Below, in pieces: positions 40,028-52,731 of a DNA stretch of 64,000 bases (position 1 is its first letter; each line of letters begins with the position of its first letter). This stretch comes from Strongylocentrotus purpuratus (lineage: Eukaryota; Echinodermata; Echinoidea; Camarodonta; Strongylocentrotidae): the NCBI RefSeq assembly GCF_000002235.5, contig NW_022145542.1, forward strand, positions 372,001 through 436,000, in the 5' to 3' direction. A program made the position numbers and the translations under genes. Under the pieces are notes generated by a model that worked only from the letters and a program-made list of their open reading frames with translations, ran no database searches and was not told the origin of the DNA.

Positions 40028-40560
40028 CCTTTGGTCCTGAAATTTCAAGAAATGGACTCTGAATAATTGCAAGCTAGAACCATTTGAAACTTTTGCTTTT
40101 AGTTTTAAATTTAGTGTTCATGGCATGGGAAATGATAAGAGGTGGAAAAACATGAGCAAATTTGTTTTCTTCAAATTATGATATTCTATACTGTAGGTCT
40201 AGGTAATTTTCTTGATGTAATAAAATTGAATGCACTAATCTTTGATAAGTACCTCGTTACAAATTATTTCATTCACCTGTTACAAATAATTGTAATTCAA
40301 TAGTCGGAATGCAAATTACATACGTTAATTGTTGCGAGGCAGAACAAAGATTGTGGCTTGTCCTACCTAACATCATGTAATGCAACTCGCATTCTGACTA
40401 TTGAAATACAATTATTTGTAACAGATGAATGAAATAATTTGTAACGAAGCACTTATCAAAGCTTTGTGCGTTCAATTTGATTACATCAGGAAAATTACCT
40501 ACAGTATAGAATATCATAATTTGAATAAATTTTGTCTATGCTACCTTCTGTAAATATTTC
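40028..40560. mobile_element. Repeat family P3 copy 1 with palindromic core (40170-40525)
   Basis: About 530 bp matching 46803-47335. The core has 29-bp inverted ends (TTCAAATTATGATATTCTAT / ATAGAATATCATAATTTGAA) and arms sharing CAAATTATTTCATTCACCTG and CAATAGTCGGAATGCAAATT with MITE family P1. The flank TGGTCCTGAAATTTCAAG is also shared between both copies, so the mobile unit exceeds the palindrome. Confidence 0.8.
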
Positions 40561-40746
40561 TCTACCCACACTCTTTTTCCATCTTTCTTCCTTCCTTCTT
40601 CCTTCCTATAAACCTAATTTGCATGCATCGCTTCATGTTGTAAATGTATGTATTTTTATTTTCATTCTCGATACGGTACTGTAGGATGTCACTTCAAGCT
40701 TATGCTTAACACCCCTTTTTTGTGTATACATGAAGTATGAAATAGT

Positions 40747-40769
40747 ACAACAACAACAACAACAACAAG
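40747..40769. repeat. (CAA)n microsatellite
   Basis: Short AAC/CAA repeat. Confidence 0.9.
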
Positions 40770-40987
40770 AACAGGTGTACCATTTTCTGACCATTAAAAG
40801 CATCCAAACCAAGAACAAACAATAACAGATCTTTTGAAAAAATGCGAAGACATTCTTGACATTGTTGACATACAACGTACAGTACATGTATGTATACACC
40901 CTGTAAGTGTTGAAATGTACTGTACAAGGTCTGTTATTTAACCTATTTACCAATCAAATTCATGGATGTTTCTTTCCAGAACTCTTA

Positions 40988-41416
40988 GACCCCTGATAAA
41001 GTGAGCAAAAGGCCGGGCCTAGCCTCGCACTGTGAATGCACAAAAGGCCAAATGCGAGGCCAAACCGGCCGCGCATTTGGCCCTGCTCTGGAGGTAGTCT
41101 CCGCCGTGGCCTGGCCCGGCATTTTCTCACTGTAAGCGCACGCAGGGCCAGGTTGTGGCCTGGCCCTGTTACCCCGGAAGTGAAAGTTGGCCGTGTATAG
41201 GAAATTGGGGAAAAGATTCACTGCAAATCGCGCACTGTGACCCCCGGCGCGCTCCCTAAATAATCATTTGTTTACATGCAGAGCGCCACTCTGAAAAAAA
41301 AATATTGAAAGGTTCTGAGCCAGGCCGCGGCCTGGCCTAGCACTGTAACCGTACAAAATTGCGGGGCTGAGTATGCCTGGCCCGGCCCTGGCCCTTTTCT
41401 CACTGTAAACGGGGTC
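40988..41416. mobile_element. GC-rich foldback element with TTA target duplication
   Basis: Ends GACCCCTGATAAAGTGAG and CTCACTGTAAACGGGGTC are inverted repeats flanked by TTA on both sides (40985-40987, 41417-41419), as in Harbinger-type insertions. The interior repeats GGCCTGGCC-type motifs on both strands and is strikingly GC-rich against the AT-rich surroundings. Confidence 0.75.
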
Positions 41417-41462
41417 TTAGTGGCAAACTATTTCCTTGACCTATTATGTATGATGATGATAG

Positions 41463-41774
41463 AATAGGCCATTTTCGTAATGTAACCAAATTTGATGCAT
41501 AAGTCTTTGTGAAGTGCCTCAATACAAATTATTTCATTCACCTGATAAGAATAATAGTATTTCAAAAGTCAGAATGCAAACTGCATATATTAAGTGTTGC
41601 TAGGTAGGACAAACATTGCTTGACCTACCTAGCAACACTTAATATATGCAGTTTGCATTCTGACTATTGAAATACTATTATTCTTATCAGGTGAATGAAA
41701 TAATTTGTATTGAGGCACTTCACAAAGACTTACAGTATGCATTAAATTTGGTTACATTACAAAAATGGCCTATT
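41463..41774. mobile_element. Palindromic MITE family P1, best-preserved copy
   Basis: 312 bp. The left arm from AATAGGCCATTTTCGTAATG reads back as the right arm ending GGCCTATT through matched segments (TGTTGCTAGGTAGGACAAAC / ACCTACCTAGCAACA; CACCTGATAAGAATAATAG / CTATTATTCTTATCAGGTG). Loop of about 15 nt. Confidence 0.88.
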
Positions 41775-42110
41775 TCAAAACAGCTGTAAATTGACCTTTT
41801 GAAAAGAAAAGAAAAACTTTCAATGGCAACTTTTGTTCAAGAAGTATGCATACATTTTGGTGGATCTACAGGTTACTGGTTCTAAACAATAGTACCTGCT
41901 CATCAGGTTCACCACAGAATCATTCAAGCAACAAACTGGGGCAGGGCAAATTCAGTGTTAGTGGCTGATGCGATCACAACACCATTGTTTAGCTAAAAAT
42001 TGTTTTAAACCAGCAACCTTAACAAGTAGGTCAGTATGAAAACTATTTCAAATATTGTAGGGTCAGCTTTGTTTTTCATTTATTGATTCTTTTCTTTTAA
42101 TTGTCCTCAG

Positions 42111-45100
42111 ATACGGTGGGTGGCAAGCATTCACAATGACGTCGTACAGACAGCTGCAGAGCGATGATGTCAGTGATCAGTTTGATCTGGATTCCCAGCC
42201 AGATGCTTTTAAACCACGGGAAGAAGTGGAGGTACAGATCGAGCCCACCAGAGCCAGAACCAAATCACGGGTGCGACTCCCAAACACAAACTGTACAAAG
42301 AACAAGGTGATTGCTGTTCTAGTCATCATGCTCCTGGTAATGTTTCTTGTAGCGTCTGTTACAATCTATGAACTGGACAAACATGGCGTTCAGTGCCATA
42401 ACGATGCACAGGAAATCAAAGCAACGACTAGTCCACCAACAGAGCCAACTACCACGGCATCAGCAGCTACAACGACTAAAGTAGCACCACCAACTGCAGT
42501 GGCTCCCACACAGGCAACTGCAACAAATGGCGAACGGTTTCCATGGAATGAAATTCGGCTCCCATCGTCTGCCAATCCCTTTGAGTACGAAATCTTCTTA
42601 CATCCTAACCTCTCAACGTTTGAAGTACGGGGCAATGTTGTCATTCACTTTAACACGACAGAGGAGATATCCTTCCTTATACTTCATGCCAAAGACATAT
42701 CCATCCTCATGCCAGAATCAATAGAGTTAGTTGATCAACCAGAGGCAAGTGTTGCTGTTGAGAAGCTCCTCTTCTTCAAGAAAAACGAGCAGATATCTGT
42801 TCATTTTGAGAAACCTATCAGCAACGATGTGCACTGTATCCTGACATTAGAGTTCAACTACACGTTAGCAGAGGGTTTGGATGGATTCTACAGGAGCTCC
42901 TATAAAAAGAATGGAAATCCAGTGTAAGTATGAAATCCAATCCATGATAGTTTTATACCGGTTACGAGTCGGGTTGCAACAGATAATGGTTTATTCTCAT
43001 TATCTTGTGATGAAGCTAAAGTTAAATTTGTTTGTATCCCCGGTATGTACATGTATAAGAACTGTAATTAGGATTTTTGGTAAAGTCCCCATTATGTAAG
43101 GAAGTAAAAGAAAAACTGAATTTGCCCCAGAATAAATCAAGTATCAAGAAATAAAATAGAATGGAGGAAAAAGAATAGAATGGAGGAAAAAAGGAAAAAA
43201 ATATTATTTCTTACATTTCCAGGTTAAGTCAGTGTCAAGAAAACACTGCAAGGTGGGATCCTGAATTCTGAATTCTGAATTCTGAATTCTTTCTATAGAT
43301 ACATGTGCACTTGCTCATGTGTCAAATTTTTAATTACAGGTATAAATATTTAGGTTTTTAAAGACTTTAATAATTGAGAATAAAAATGCAAATACAATAA
43401 GGCAAACAATTTTTTCCTGTTTCCAGAGTGTCAAGTTTCAAGTATTAATGACTGTAGAGCTGAGCAGGGCATTGACTCTGTATTGAAGTTTATGAGTTAG
43501 TGCCTTTCTGGCTCCTAATAGACAATATACTGTATTCCTGATATCAAATTATTGTCTGACTGAAAGTGAAAGTTGTTTTTATAAAAAGCACTTTAGTTTG
43601 TATACTTGCTCGGTCCATTGTCAGTTTGATGTTAGATCTCTTTAGATGAATCGTTCAATGCTGTAAACTAATATTTTAGGGTCTGATAACTTTCACATAA
43701 AGTATATAACTTCCCTTTTTATGATTTTTTAGTCATTTGACATTCCCCATCAATGAAAATTGATTTTCCCTTCTCTAAAGTTCTCTTACATACATTGTTC
43801 TACTAGTGTTTGTCACAAGTTTCACAACCTGTACATCATTCATTTGACATTGATATAATTGAGGACACAGTGAAGGAACAACTTGATGATACATGTAATA
43901 TCAACTACAAAACATTGAGATTGATAACATTCTGAAATCTGTTGGTACTTTTGTTATCCAATCATTTTTTACCCTCCACATTACTTATTTTCTTTCCTGG
44001 ATGATGACAGTTGTAATGGTATGGTTAGGTTTATAGTCTTAAGTTGTTTTTTCTGTTTGCTTTTTTTAATATTTTTTTTTGAATTGTTGTATTTTTCAAT
44101 GATATTCTTTGAATTAGCCTTTATTATTGATACATTATTCTTAGTTTACCTTAAATCACTATTTGGTCCATGTTGTACGTTATATAGAACTTAGCCATAA
44201 ATGTTTCTATAATTTCAATCAGACTTTTTAAAATCATATTATTTTTTATAGGCCAACAGGGACAATTAGTTGTAACAATGCTACCCTGTAAAAATAGAAT
44301 ACACATAAACAAGCAAACAAATAAACAAATACATGAATTCAAATAAGTAATAATATATAAAGATAAAAATAATTGAAGCTACTTTATTCATGAAACAGAC
44401 AGAATTCTGGGAAAAGATCTTGTTTTCAGATCCGGCAGTGGGCGTGGGATGATATTGTAGTTGTGGCATTAACCAAATCAGGTCTAGAGACGACATGACA
44501 GTCAATCAATATGAGTAGACGCTGGAATGGCATTGGTAATTTCCTGTGCAACCAAATAAATATACATTGTATGTGAGATTTCAGGTCACCATTTTGTTTG
44601 ATAGAATCCATCAATCACAATAGAAGCACCTGCACCTAACAAATAGCTGGGGCGTTGGGGTCTGTGAACAAGTGACAAAGTGGTCACCTCAAAGGTGAAG
44701 GAAAAAAAGGCTTTATTTGTTAACCTGCATATTTATTTATTTATTTATTTATTTCTGATATTCAGGGTGGCACATATCACCATTTTGGTGGTCTTCCATG
44801 AGACCCTGTTTGGTAAGAATAAAACAAATAACAGCATAAAAAACAACATAGATAAATACACAAGCATAGAAACAGGTAAAATACGAATTAATTAGTATCC
44901 CCATGAAATAACTGATCATTCAAGAATCACCCTTGATCATTTACAAGAAATAGGTGAATGGAATTTTCAAATTAAATACAATTAAAAAAAAATGAAATGA
45001 AAATTAAAAAAAGAATGGATGATAACCACTTACGGTATTCAAATGAAGAAATTCTTTTGCTTGAAAACGTTCATTTTATAATCTGATATAGCTTAACGCA

Positions 45101-48100
45101 CAGGATACCAAAATTGTAATAATAAATAAATAAATAATACTATACATTTAACAACTACAGTAGTTAGTACCTCTTTTTTTTTTTTGGGGGGGGGTGTTTT
45201 TTCATAACTCAAGAATAAAATGTGGACTTGTTGAATTAGGGTCTTTGTTGAATAAATTAGATGTATAGTACAGTGTACATGTAAGTTCAATAATAATATG
45301 TCACATTCACAAGAGACTTAAATCAACACAAATAATTTTTTCACATACAGGTACAGTGTATTTGAAACATTTCAAAACATGGTTAGGGTATGAATAATTT
45401 AGTTGTCAACTGTACACAATAAAGAAAAGCTAATTTGACTACCCTTACACATGTAAATGTGTACAGGTATACTCCTAAATTTAAGTGGAATGTTGAATAT
45501 TGTTGTCTCTTTGAACGATTAAAAAGTAAATAATTATTTAATCAAAAGCTACACAAAATATAAGATGACTTTGTAAACAAACATGTACATGTACATGTAG
45601 ATATATATTTGTAGCAAAATAAGGAGACGAACTTGAGATAAACCTTTCTATTTCACCCTAATTCAATTCAGATAAACCTCGTAATAAGTTGATTCTCAAA
45701 CTTTAAAGTTAAAGTTAAAAAAAATCGGTGGAATGAAAAAAATCATGATGATCATATCAACCATACAGATTAAGATGGATGCCACATACAGTATATTAGG
45801 TATTAATGGAGGAAGCAGCACATTCAGTTCAACATTCAAGAATGTCTAGCTTCGAGGCAGTTCTTAAATGTCATGTTTTGAATATTGCCATACTGTACAT
45901 TAAAGTACATTAAAGGACATTATGACTTCTCATATTCATTAATACAGATCATGATATCAATTGAGGTTGTGAATGCACGCACATGTACATGTATGTACAG
46001 TAGTTGATGCAGGCATTTTATTTGAATAGTTCTTCAAGCTTTAATGGGATACTGATTTCCCTGTTGCTCTCTAATAAATGTCAAAGTAAAGTGCACAGTA
46101 GGCTATTATCGGATGAATGTACTTTATGGTTGACAATTTTCACTTCAGTATTTGGAAAAAGCGAAAAATGTTTGTGGACCAATTGTAGTATGAAATTCAT
46201 AATTTACTCTCTCACGTGAAACTATTTGACTTGAATACACATCAGGCCTGATCATTACCCGATTTAAATCGATTTCCCGATTCTTTTTTTCCCCCTGATT
46301 TCTTCCCCCCCCCCCCCCCCCCCCCGCAATTGTACCTCTATTACCCCCATGTTTTCACAATTTTCTTACTCAAATGGCGGGGGAATGTTGTTAGATGCCC
46401 TTTTTACACATTCCCTCGAATAATTCTCAAGATTTTAGATTTTTTTTCAAAATTTAGTTTTGTGCATCCATTTACCAAGAGAACATGCACATTATTTGCC
46501 CTGATTTAACATTTGGTAGTGATGCTGCTGTAACTGCACTATCTAAAGCATGTACATGTATGCCTACAGTTCTCAAAGCTTTGGGAAAACATAGACTGGA
46601 GAGTGCTTATCACATCACGGCTTCAATGTAATCAGATCGTGGATGCAATTATGATATAGTGCTCGACAATATCATTTGAATGCCAGTTCTACTGATGCGA
46701 ATAAGATTCAATGGATGAGTTATCCCTGTGGAAGTCAAAACCTTCATCTTTCACAGGCATTGCTTTGCATGAGTTGAAGCAGCGATGTCCTCGTTCTCTT
46801 CAAGCTTTGGTCCTGAAATTTCAAGAAACTTACTCTGAATAATTGCAAGCTACATGTAGAACCATTTGAAACTTTTACTTTTAGTTTTAAATTTAGTGTT
46901 CATGGCATGGGAAAGGATAACAAGTGTGAAAACACTAGCGAAATTTGTTCAAATTATGATATTCTATACTGTAGGTCATTTTCTTGATGTTTAAATTGAA
47001 ACCACTAATCTTTGATAAGAGCCTTGTTACAAATTATTTCATGCACCTGTTACAAATAATTGTAATTCAGTAGTCAGAAGGCAAATTGCATAAATTAATC
47101 GTTGCCAGGTAGAACAAACATTTTGGCTTGTCCTACCTAACATCATGTACATGTAATGCAACTCGCATTCTGACTATTGAAATACAATTATTTGTAACAG
47201 GTGAATCATATAATTTTGTAACGAAGCACTTATCAAAGCTTAGTGCATTTAATTTGATTACATCAAGAAAATTACCTACAGTATAGAATATCGTAATTTG
47301 AATAAATTTTGTCCATGCTACCCTCTGTAAACATTTATGAATGCAAATTTAGATGCAAGTATGTGAACAGTACTGTAGATAGGTAAAAGGGCAAGGGGAG
47401 GGGCGATCAATCCAAAATATCTTAAATTACATGTAATCAAATATCAATAACTACCATGATGGCATTTAGAAATATAAAAAATCCAAGTTGTATGAAAAAC
47501 ACTACTGAATATGTGCAAAGCAATTTTGTAAAAAAAAAAAAAATTTTGCAAGTAGAGTGAATACTAACTCAATATTGCTATATGTATGCAAATCATATTT
47601 TCAGGTAAAGAATCTTGAGCACTTAGTGCCATTGTCAAAGAAAGAAAAATGAAAGCAATGCGTGAAGGGGAGCTTGAGTCATTTATGAATCAGCATCCAT
47701 TATGTGCTTTCATCAGACACTCGAGATCATCTTGAGAGCCCAGGGGCTAGGTTGGGGAAGGTAGAAAACTGCCTTCCTTGCTCAATTGAATTTTAATGCC
47801 ATCAAGCCCTACAGTGTTAGGCATTTCCAATTGGATAGTCATTATGTTTGTTAGGCGCCAGTCAATTGCCAAATGAAATTTTTATCAGATTTTTTTATAA
47901 TTTTACCTCACCGTAGAATACATAGAGTAGAAGAATCAGCAACTGACTCATTTTTAAGTCAGTCCGTAAGTCTGTCTAGGAATAAAATGGAAATGGGGTA
48001 GAGACTGTGTGTGCTACAATGTAGTTTAGTCATCATCATAGGGTCATATTTCAGATATTTAATGCATAGCTATTGTGTATCGGCTACACATTTTTCTTTC

Positions 48101-51100
48101 ATCAATGTGATTTGAGATTCTTACTATGTTTACATCAGCATTAGATAACCAGGAACATACCACATATTAGAAATTATACTTAAGGCTCTCTCTTTCATCT
48201 TAAAAACTCTGTATGAGTATGTAGTTAAATGTACATGTTTGTAGTAAGTCTGCAAGATGTTATTTGTTGAGTTGTATGTAGGGCTCAGCAGGGGTAGGTT
48301 CCAATAAAGTCCCTCCCCAAAAATTTCACTTTGAATCTTCCTAAGTAGTATTCAACATGGGACTTGTTGAATGCATTCAAACATCATTAGAGGCTTTTAG
48401 ATTCGCACAAAGACAATGGGGATTGATATGATCGACGTCCTTTTAATGCACTGCCTTGAATGGACGTCACACGTATCAGTCCACGCAAATCTAAAAGTCC
48501 CTAATGTTTGACTGTAGACTCCCAGCAAAAGAGAAAACACAGTCCATGTACCTAGAATTGAAACAGAAATATATGACATAGCCCCAAATCAATAATTTTA
48601 CCGATCATTAGTCGTATGCAAGAAGCAATAATACATCTGCTTTCTTTTGGACAACACATGTACAGCAACGTTTCCTCCATGATCAATATTCTATACTAAC
48701 CAAAATTCTAAACTAACATAGACCAAGCATTTATATATCTAACCTTACACCTACATGTAACCTAAAACCCATTGTCATCATTAGCCATACCCTTTATCTT
48801 TGACACAATAAAGCCTGAAACAGTTGTCAGACATCAGAGCAAGTATCGGTCACTGGTGCACCCTGTCTTACCTCATTGGCCTTATTCTAGACAAGAGTGT
48901 GCTTTATCATGCAGACAGACATGTACAATTAGGGAAGTCGAGCACAATTTGAATAATACCCCTGCTTGAGAAAAACAAGTGAGCCTCACAATAACACACT
49001 GTGGTCGGTGTGTGTATCTGGAGCAGTCATCCCTGAAGCAGCGGTTGTCTATCAACCCGCATCTCAACCACACACACACACACACCAGGACAATCAGACA
49101 GTTTATAATAGACTCATTTACATAATTTGAACGAGGTGGAGAAATGTGAGGTTTTCAAATGAGCAGCAGACTCAAATAAATAACCAGTATCATTGAATTT
49201 GTATTAATGTGCTGGCTCCCCTCTTTCTCATCTTGCACTGCTGTTTGTTTACGACCGAGGTCACAATATCGACTGACAGTGACAGCTCGTGCATGGCAAT
49301 GCATACGTTATGTTTCACATGTGTGTTGCTTTTATGAAACCAAAAAAGGGGCCTATCATATAATCATTGAAAAGTGAAAATTGCATGTACAAAAGGTGTG
49401 ACATTATACATGCCATCATGAGTTTGATTTTAATTAAGGTACTACAATTCATCTATAAAGGAACAGTTAATTTGCAAGCAAATGTCCATCTGCCGTTTAT
49501 ATACCTCATAGGGTAAAGGTCATGAGAAACATGTATCAGGAGTGTCACCTTTTCACTGACATGTCTGCCCTTTAAAAGAAACTACTACAGTCAAACCTGC
49601 TTTAGTGACCACCTGTCTACAAAGAAAACATTTTTTTTCCCTTGAATATGGTTTCTCATTGAAACATGTACTAAAGAAACCTGTCTACAAAGACCACTTT
49701 TTTTTGTTTTTTGTTTTGTTTTGTTTTACATTCTTACACACATACTTGTTCTTGTTGCCGCATTTGAAAAAATATATTTACCCTGTACATGTTGTACAGC
49801 TGTTCCTTGTATGCTACATACATGTATTAGGAGGCATGATAGCTCAGGCGGTAGAGCAATTCGTAATCCAGTGACCCAGGTTCGAAGCCAAGTCGATGCG
49901 CTAGTGCCCTTTAACAAGGCACTAATCCTTGTTACCAGATCCCTCAGAGAGGACCTAAAGCTGTCGGTCTTCTGTTTGCTTATTAACAAGCATTTATTGC
50001 TTTCTTACCTGTCGGGTAAAATAACCACCACCACTGTTAAAAGTCAAATGTATGAATTAACAAGAGCTTAATAAGTCCAATCTTTGTTATTTCTGAATTG
50101 TAAATACAAAATATACTAGTAGTAACAGTATATTGAATACATCATATTAAGTAAAGTGCAATGTTGATATCATTTCAGAACTATGGCTTCCACACAATTT
50201 GAGTCGACCTCGGCTCGAAAGGCATTCCCATGCTTTGATGAGCCAGCCATGAAAGCCAAGTTCTCACTGAAGATAGTCCATGATAAGGATCATATCACAC
50301 TCTTCAACATGCCAGCACAAACCAAGAATGAAACCTATAAGGAGACAGCACTCCTCTTGGATACCTACCAGACCACTGTTCCTATGAGCACTTACCTGGT
50401 AGCGTTTGTTGTGTGTGATTTCATCAGTATTGATGACGTCACAAGCACCGGCACCAAGGTGAGTATAGTAAAAAAATCTTTCTATAGCAACCACCGAAGG
50501 GAAACACAAAAAATGGCCTTTGTAGACAGGTTCCTTTTAATAGTACACCTTGTACATGATTCAATGAGAAACCATTTTCAAGGGAAACAACAAATGTGGC
50601 CTTTGTAGACAGTTGGTCACTTAAGCATGTTTGACTGTTGTATGCCAAATGAAAGGGAGAAGAAATATGATTGATGATGGGAGAATCGGTATAAGAACAA
50701 GTTTGTGGAATGAAAAATAGTGCAAGACAAAAGATTCTTCTTACACCATGATTGCTTTAATTGTCTTTTCTAATGAATCTTCTTCATCTTGCTTTATAAT
50801 CGTTGTTTTTCCATCAGTCTTTTATCTATATATCTATTCTACTTGTTTTATGATGAATGTCCACAATGGTTTTTTTTTTAAAGGTAAGTAAGAAGAGACG
50901 AGATTGAAAAAATTATCAGAAAAAGTACCATGCATCCTGGTTAGTCAGAGTTTTGCTTTAAGTGAAACCCAGGCATGATTCTCATGACTAAACCCATATC
51001 AGGTCACATCATTTAGTAGCATGGTGCCTGTGATCTCATAATGCCTGAGGTACTCATACATGTACATCTAATGGTTTCTTCCATCTCACCAGTATGCACA

Positions 51101-52692
51101 CTAACATGGTGTAAGTCGGGCCATGGATGCAAAATGATAAATCCTGTTTACTTAGATATACCAATAGAGGCTCTCTCACATTAAAAACACTCGTTGGAAT
51201 CATGCAATGTTGATATTGAATGATATAGAAGGGTGAGGCTATCAATGCATCCTATTTTTTTTAAAATCATATCAAGTTCAGGTCAATGATAATGATAATA
51301 GTTCGTTCTTATATAGCGCATTTCAGGAATGCAGACCCTCTCAAAGCGCTTTACAGATATTACCCCGGTCATCGGATTCAGGCTTACCCACACACAATGT
51401 ATGCACTTTCTCCACTCCCTGGGGAGCATTCCAGCCAGGTGTCATTTTTACAAGCGCACACTTTACTCATCTAACCGCATTAACTTTTTCATCCTACCGA
51501 GCACCCATTTAACGCCTGGGTGGAGAGTGGCAGATGTAGATTAGTGTTGCGGCCGGACTTGAACCGCGGACCTTATGATCCACAGTCCGGTGACATATCC
51601 ACTCGACCACGACACCTCTACTATGATACCATGATACCATAAAAGTATACATTTGTTATTATGATTAACAAACAGAAGATGTGTGTGAATACAACAATGA
51701 GCCGCATCATTTGCAGTGAAGTGAATCAGACCCCAAAACCTTGTAGGCCTACATAGAAGCAATTTCTTTCATATTGATGGATTGTGACCACAGGGGCCAA
51801 ATCGATAGACTTCCACCATGCCTCAGGAAGTAAACGTCCGTCATGTCATTATCTGTTTTCCATTATTCTAGAGAGGATGCAGGATAAAATATACATGTGT
51901 GCAGTCAGTCAGTGTGCCAGAACTTCACAAGATTGAGAGTGGAGTGAAATGTGATATTAACTCCTGTCTTGCCATTGGCAGTGAATCCAAGACATAAGTG
52001 ATAAAAAGATCTACATCTTACTTCCCAATATAATGTAACTTTATATCCGTGGAAAACATCTTTTCCCAATTTGTCGATGAAAGAAAATATTTTAAGTGCA
52101 ATTTCACTTTGACAGTTTCATTTACATGTTAAATGTCAAAATGTTGTATAGACCAGGGGGGTGTTTCACAAAGACTAAGATCAAATTTAAGTTGGACTTA
52201 ACTATGGCAGGCCGTTCATGCCACTGTTTGCTCTCATTATTTACTGGTATTGGTCTCCCAAGGGACGTACAAATTATGGTCACAAATCTACAGGATTTAC
52301 ATTTTTTGAAATTCATTATTGAAGGAAAAAATGTTATCTAAAGATCATTAGCAAACAGAGGCATGAAGGCCTGCCATAGTAAAGTCCAACTTAAAGTCGA
52401 TCTTAGTCTTTGTGAAACACTCCCCTGAAGTGACAAATATATGTTACACTTATTATTGTTTTTTTGTGTGTTTTTTTCAAGGTTTCCATGTATGCTCCTG
52501 TGGATCAGATCAACCAAGCAGAATTAGCACTAGAAGTCGTCAACAAAACTATTCCATTCTACGAGACGTTATTTGACATCTCATACCCTCTACCCAAGCA
52601 AGGTATGTGTCGTTCCCATGAAATCATAAAATGTTAAAAGGTGATTTATTTTGTTTAATTTATTTATTTCTTTATTATTGTTATTTTTTAAA

Positions 52693-52731
<39 letters not shown>

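Larger units (their letters stand above)
42930..46800. other. Intron 1 of the aminopeptidase, first half
   Basis: AT-rich, with relics such as GGGACAATTAGTTGTAACA near 44268 and a palindromic GGTGGCACATATCACC stretch near 44766. G-run at 45186-45193, (TTTA)n near 44733. No exon or RNA gene recognised. Confidence 0.5.

Noticed and set aside
49831-49905. Functional tRNA gene
   Set aside because: Good A and B boxes, but the 3' half does not close an acceptor stem and the SINE body follows at once.
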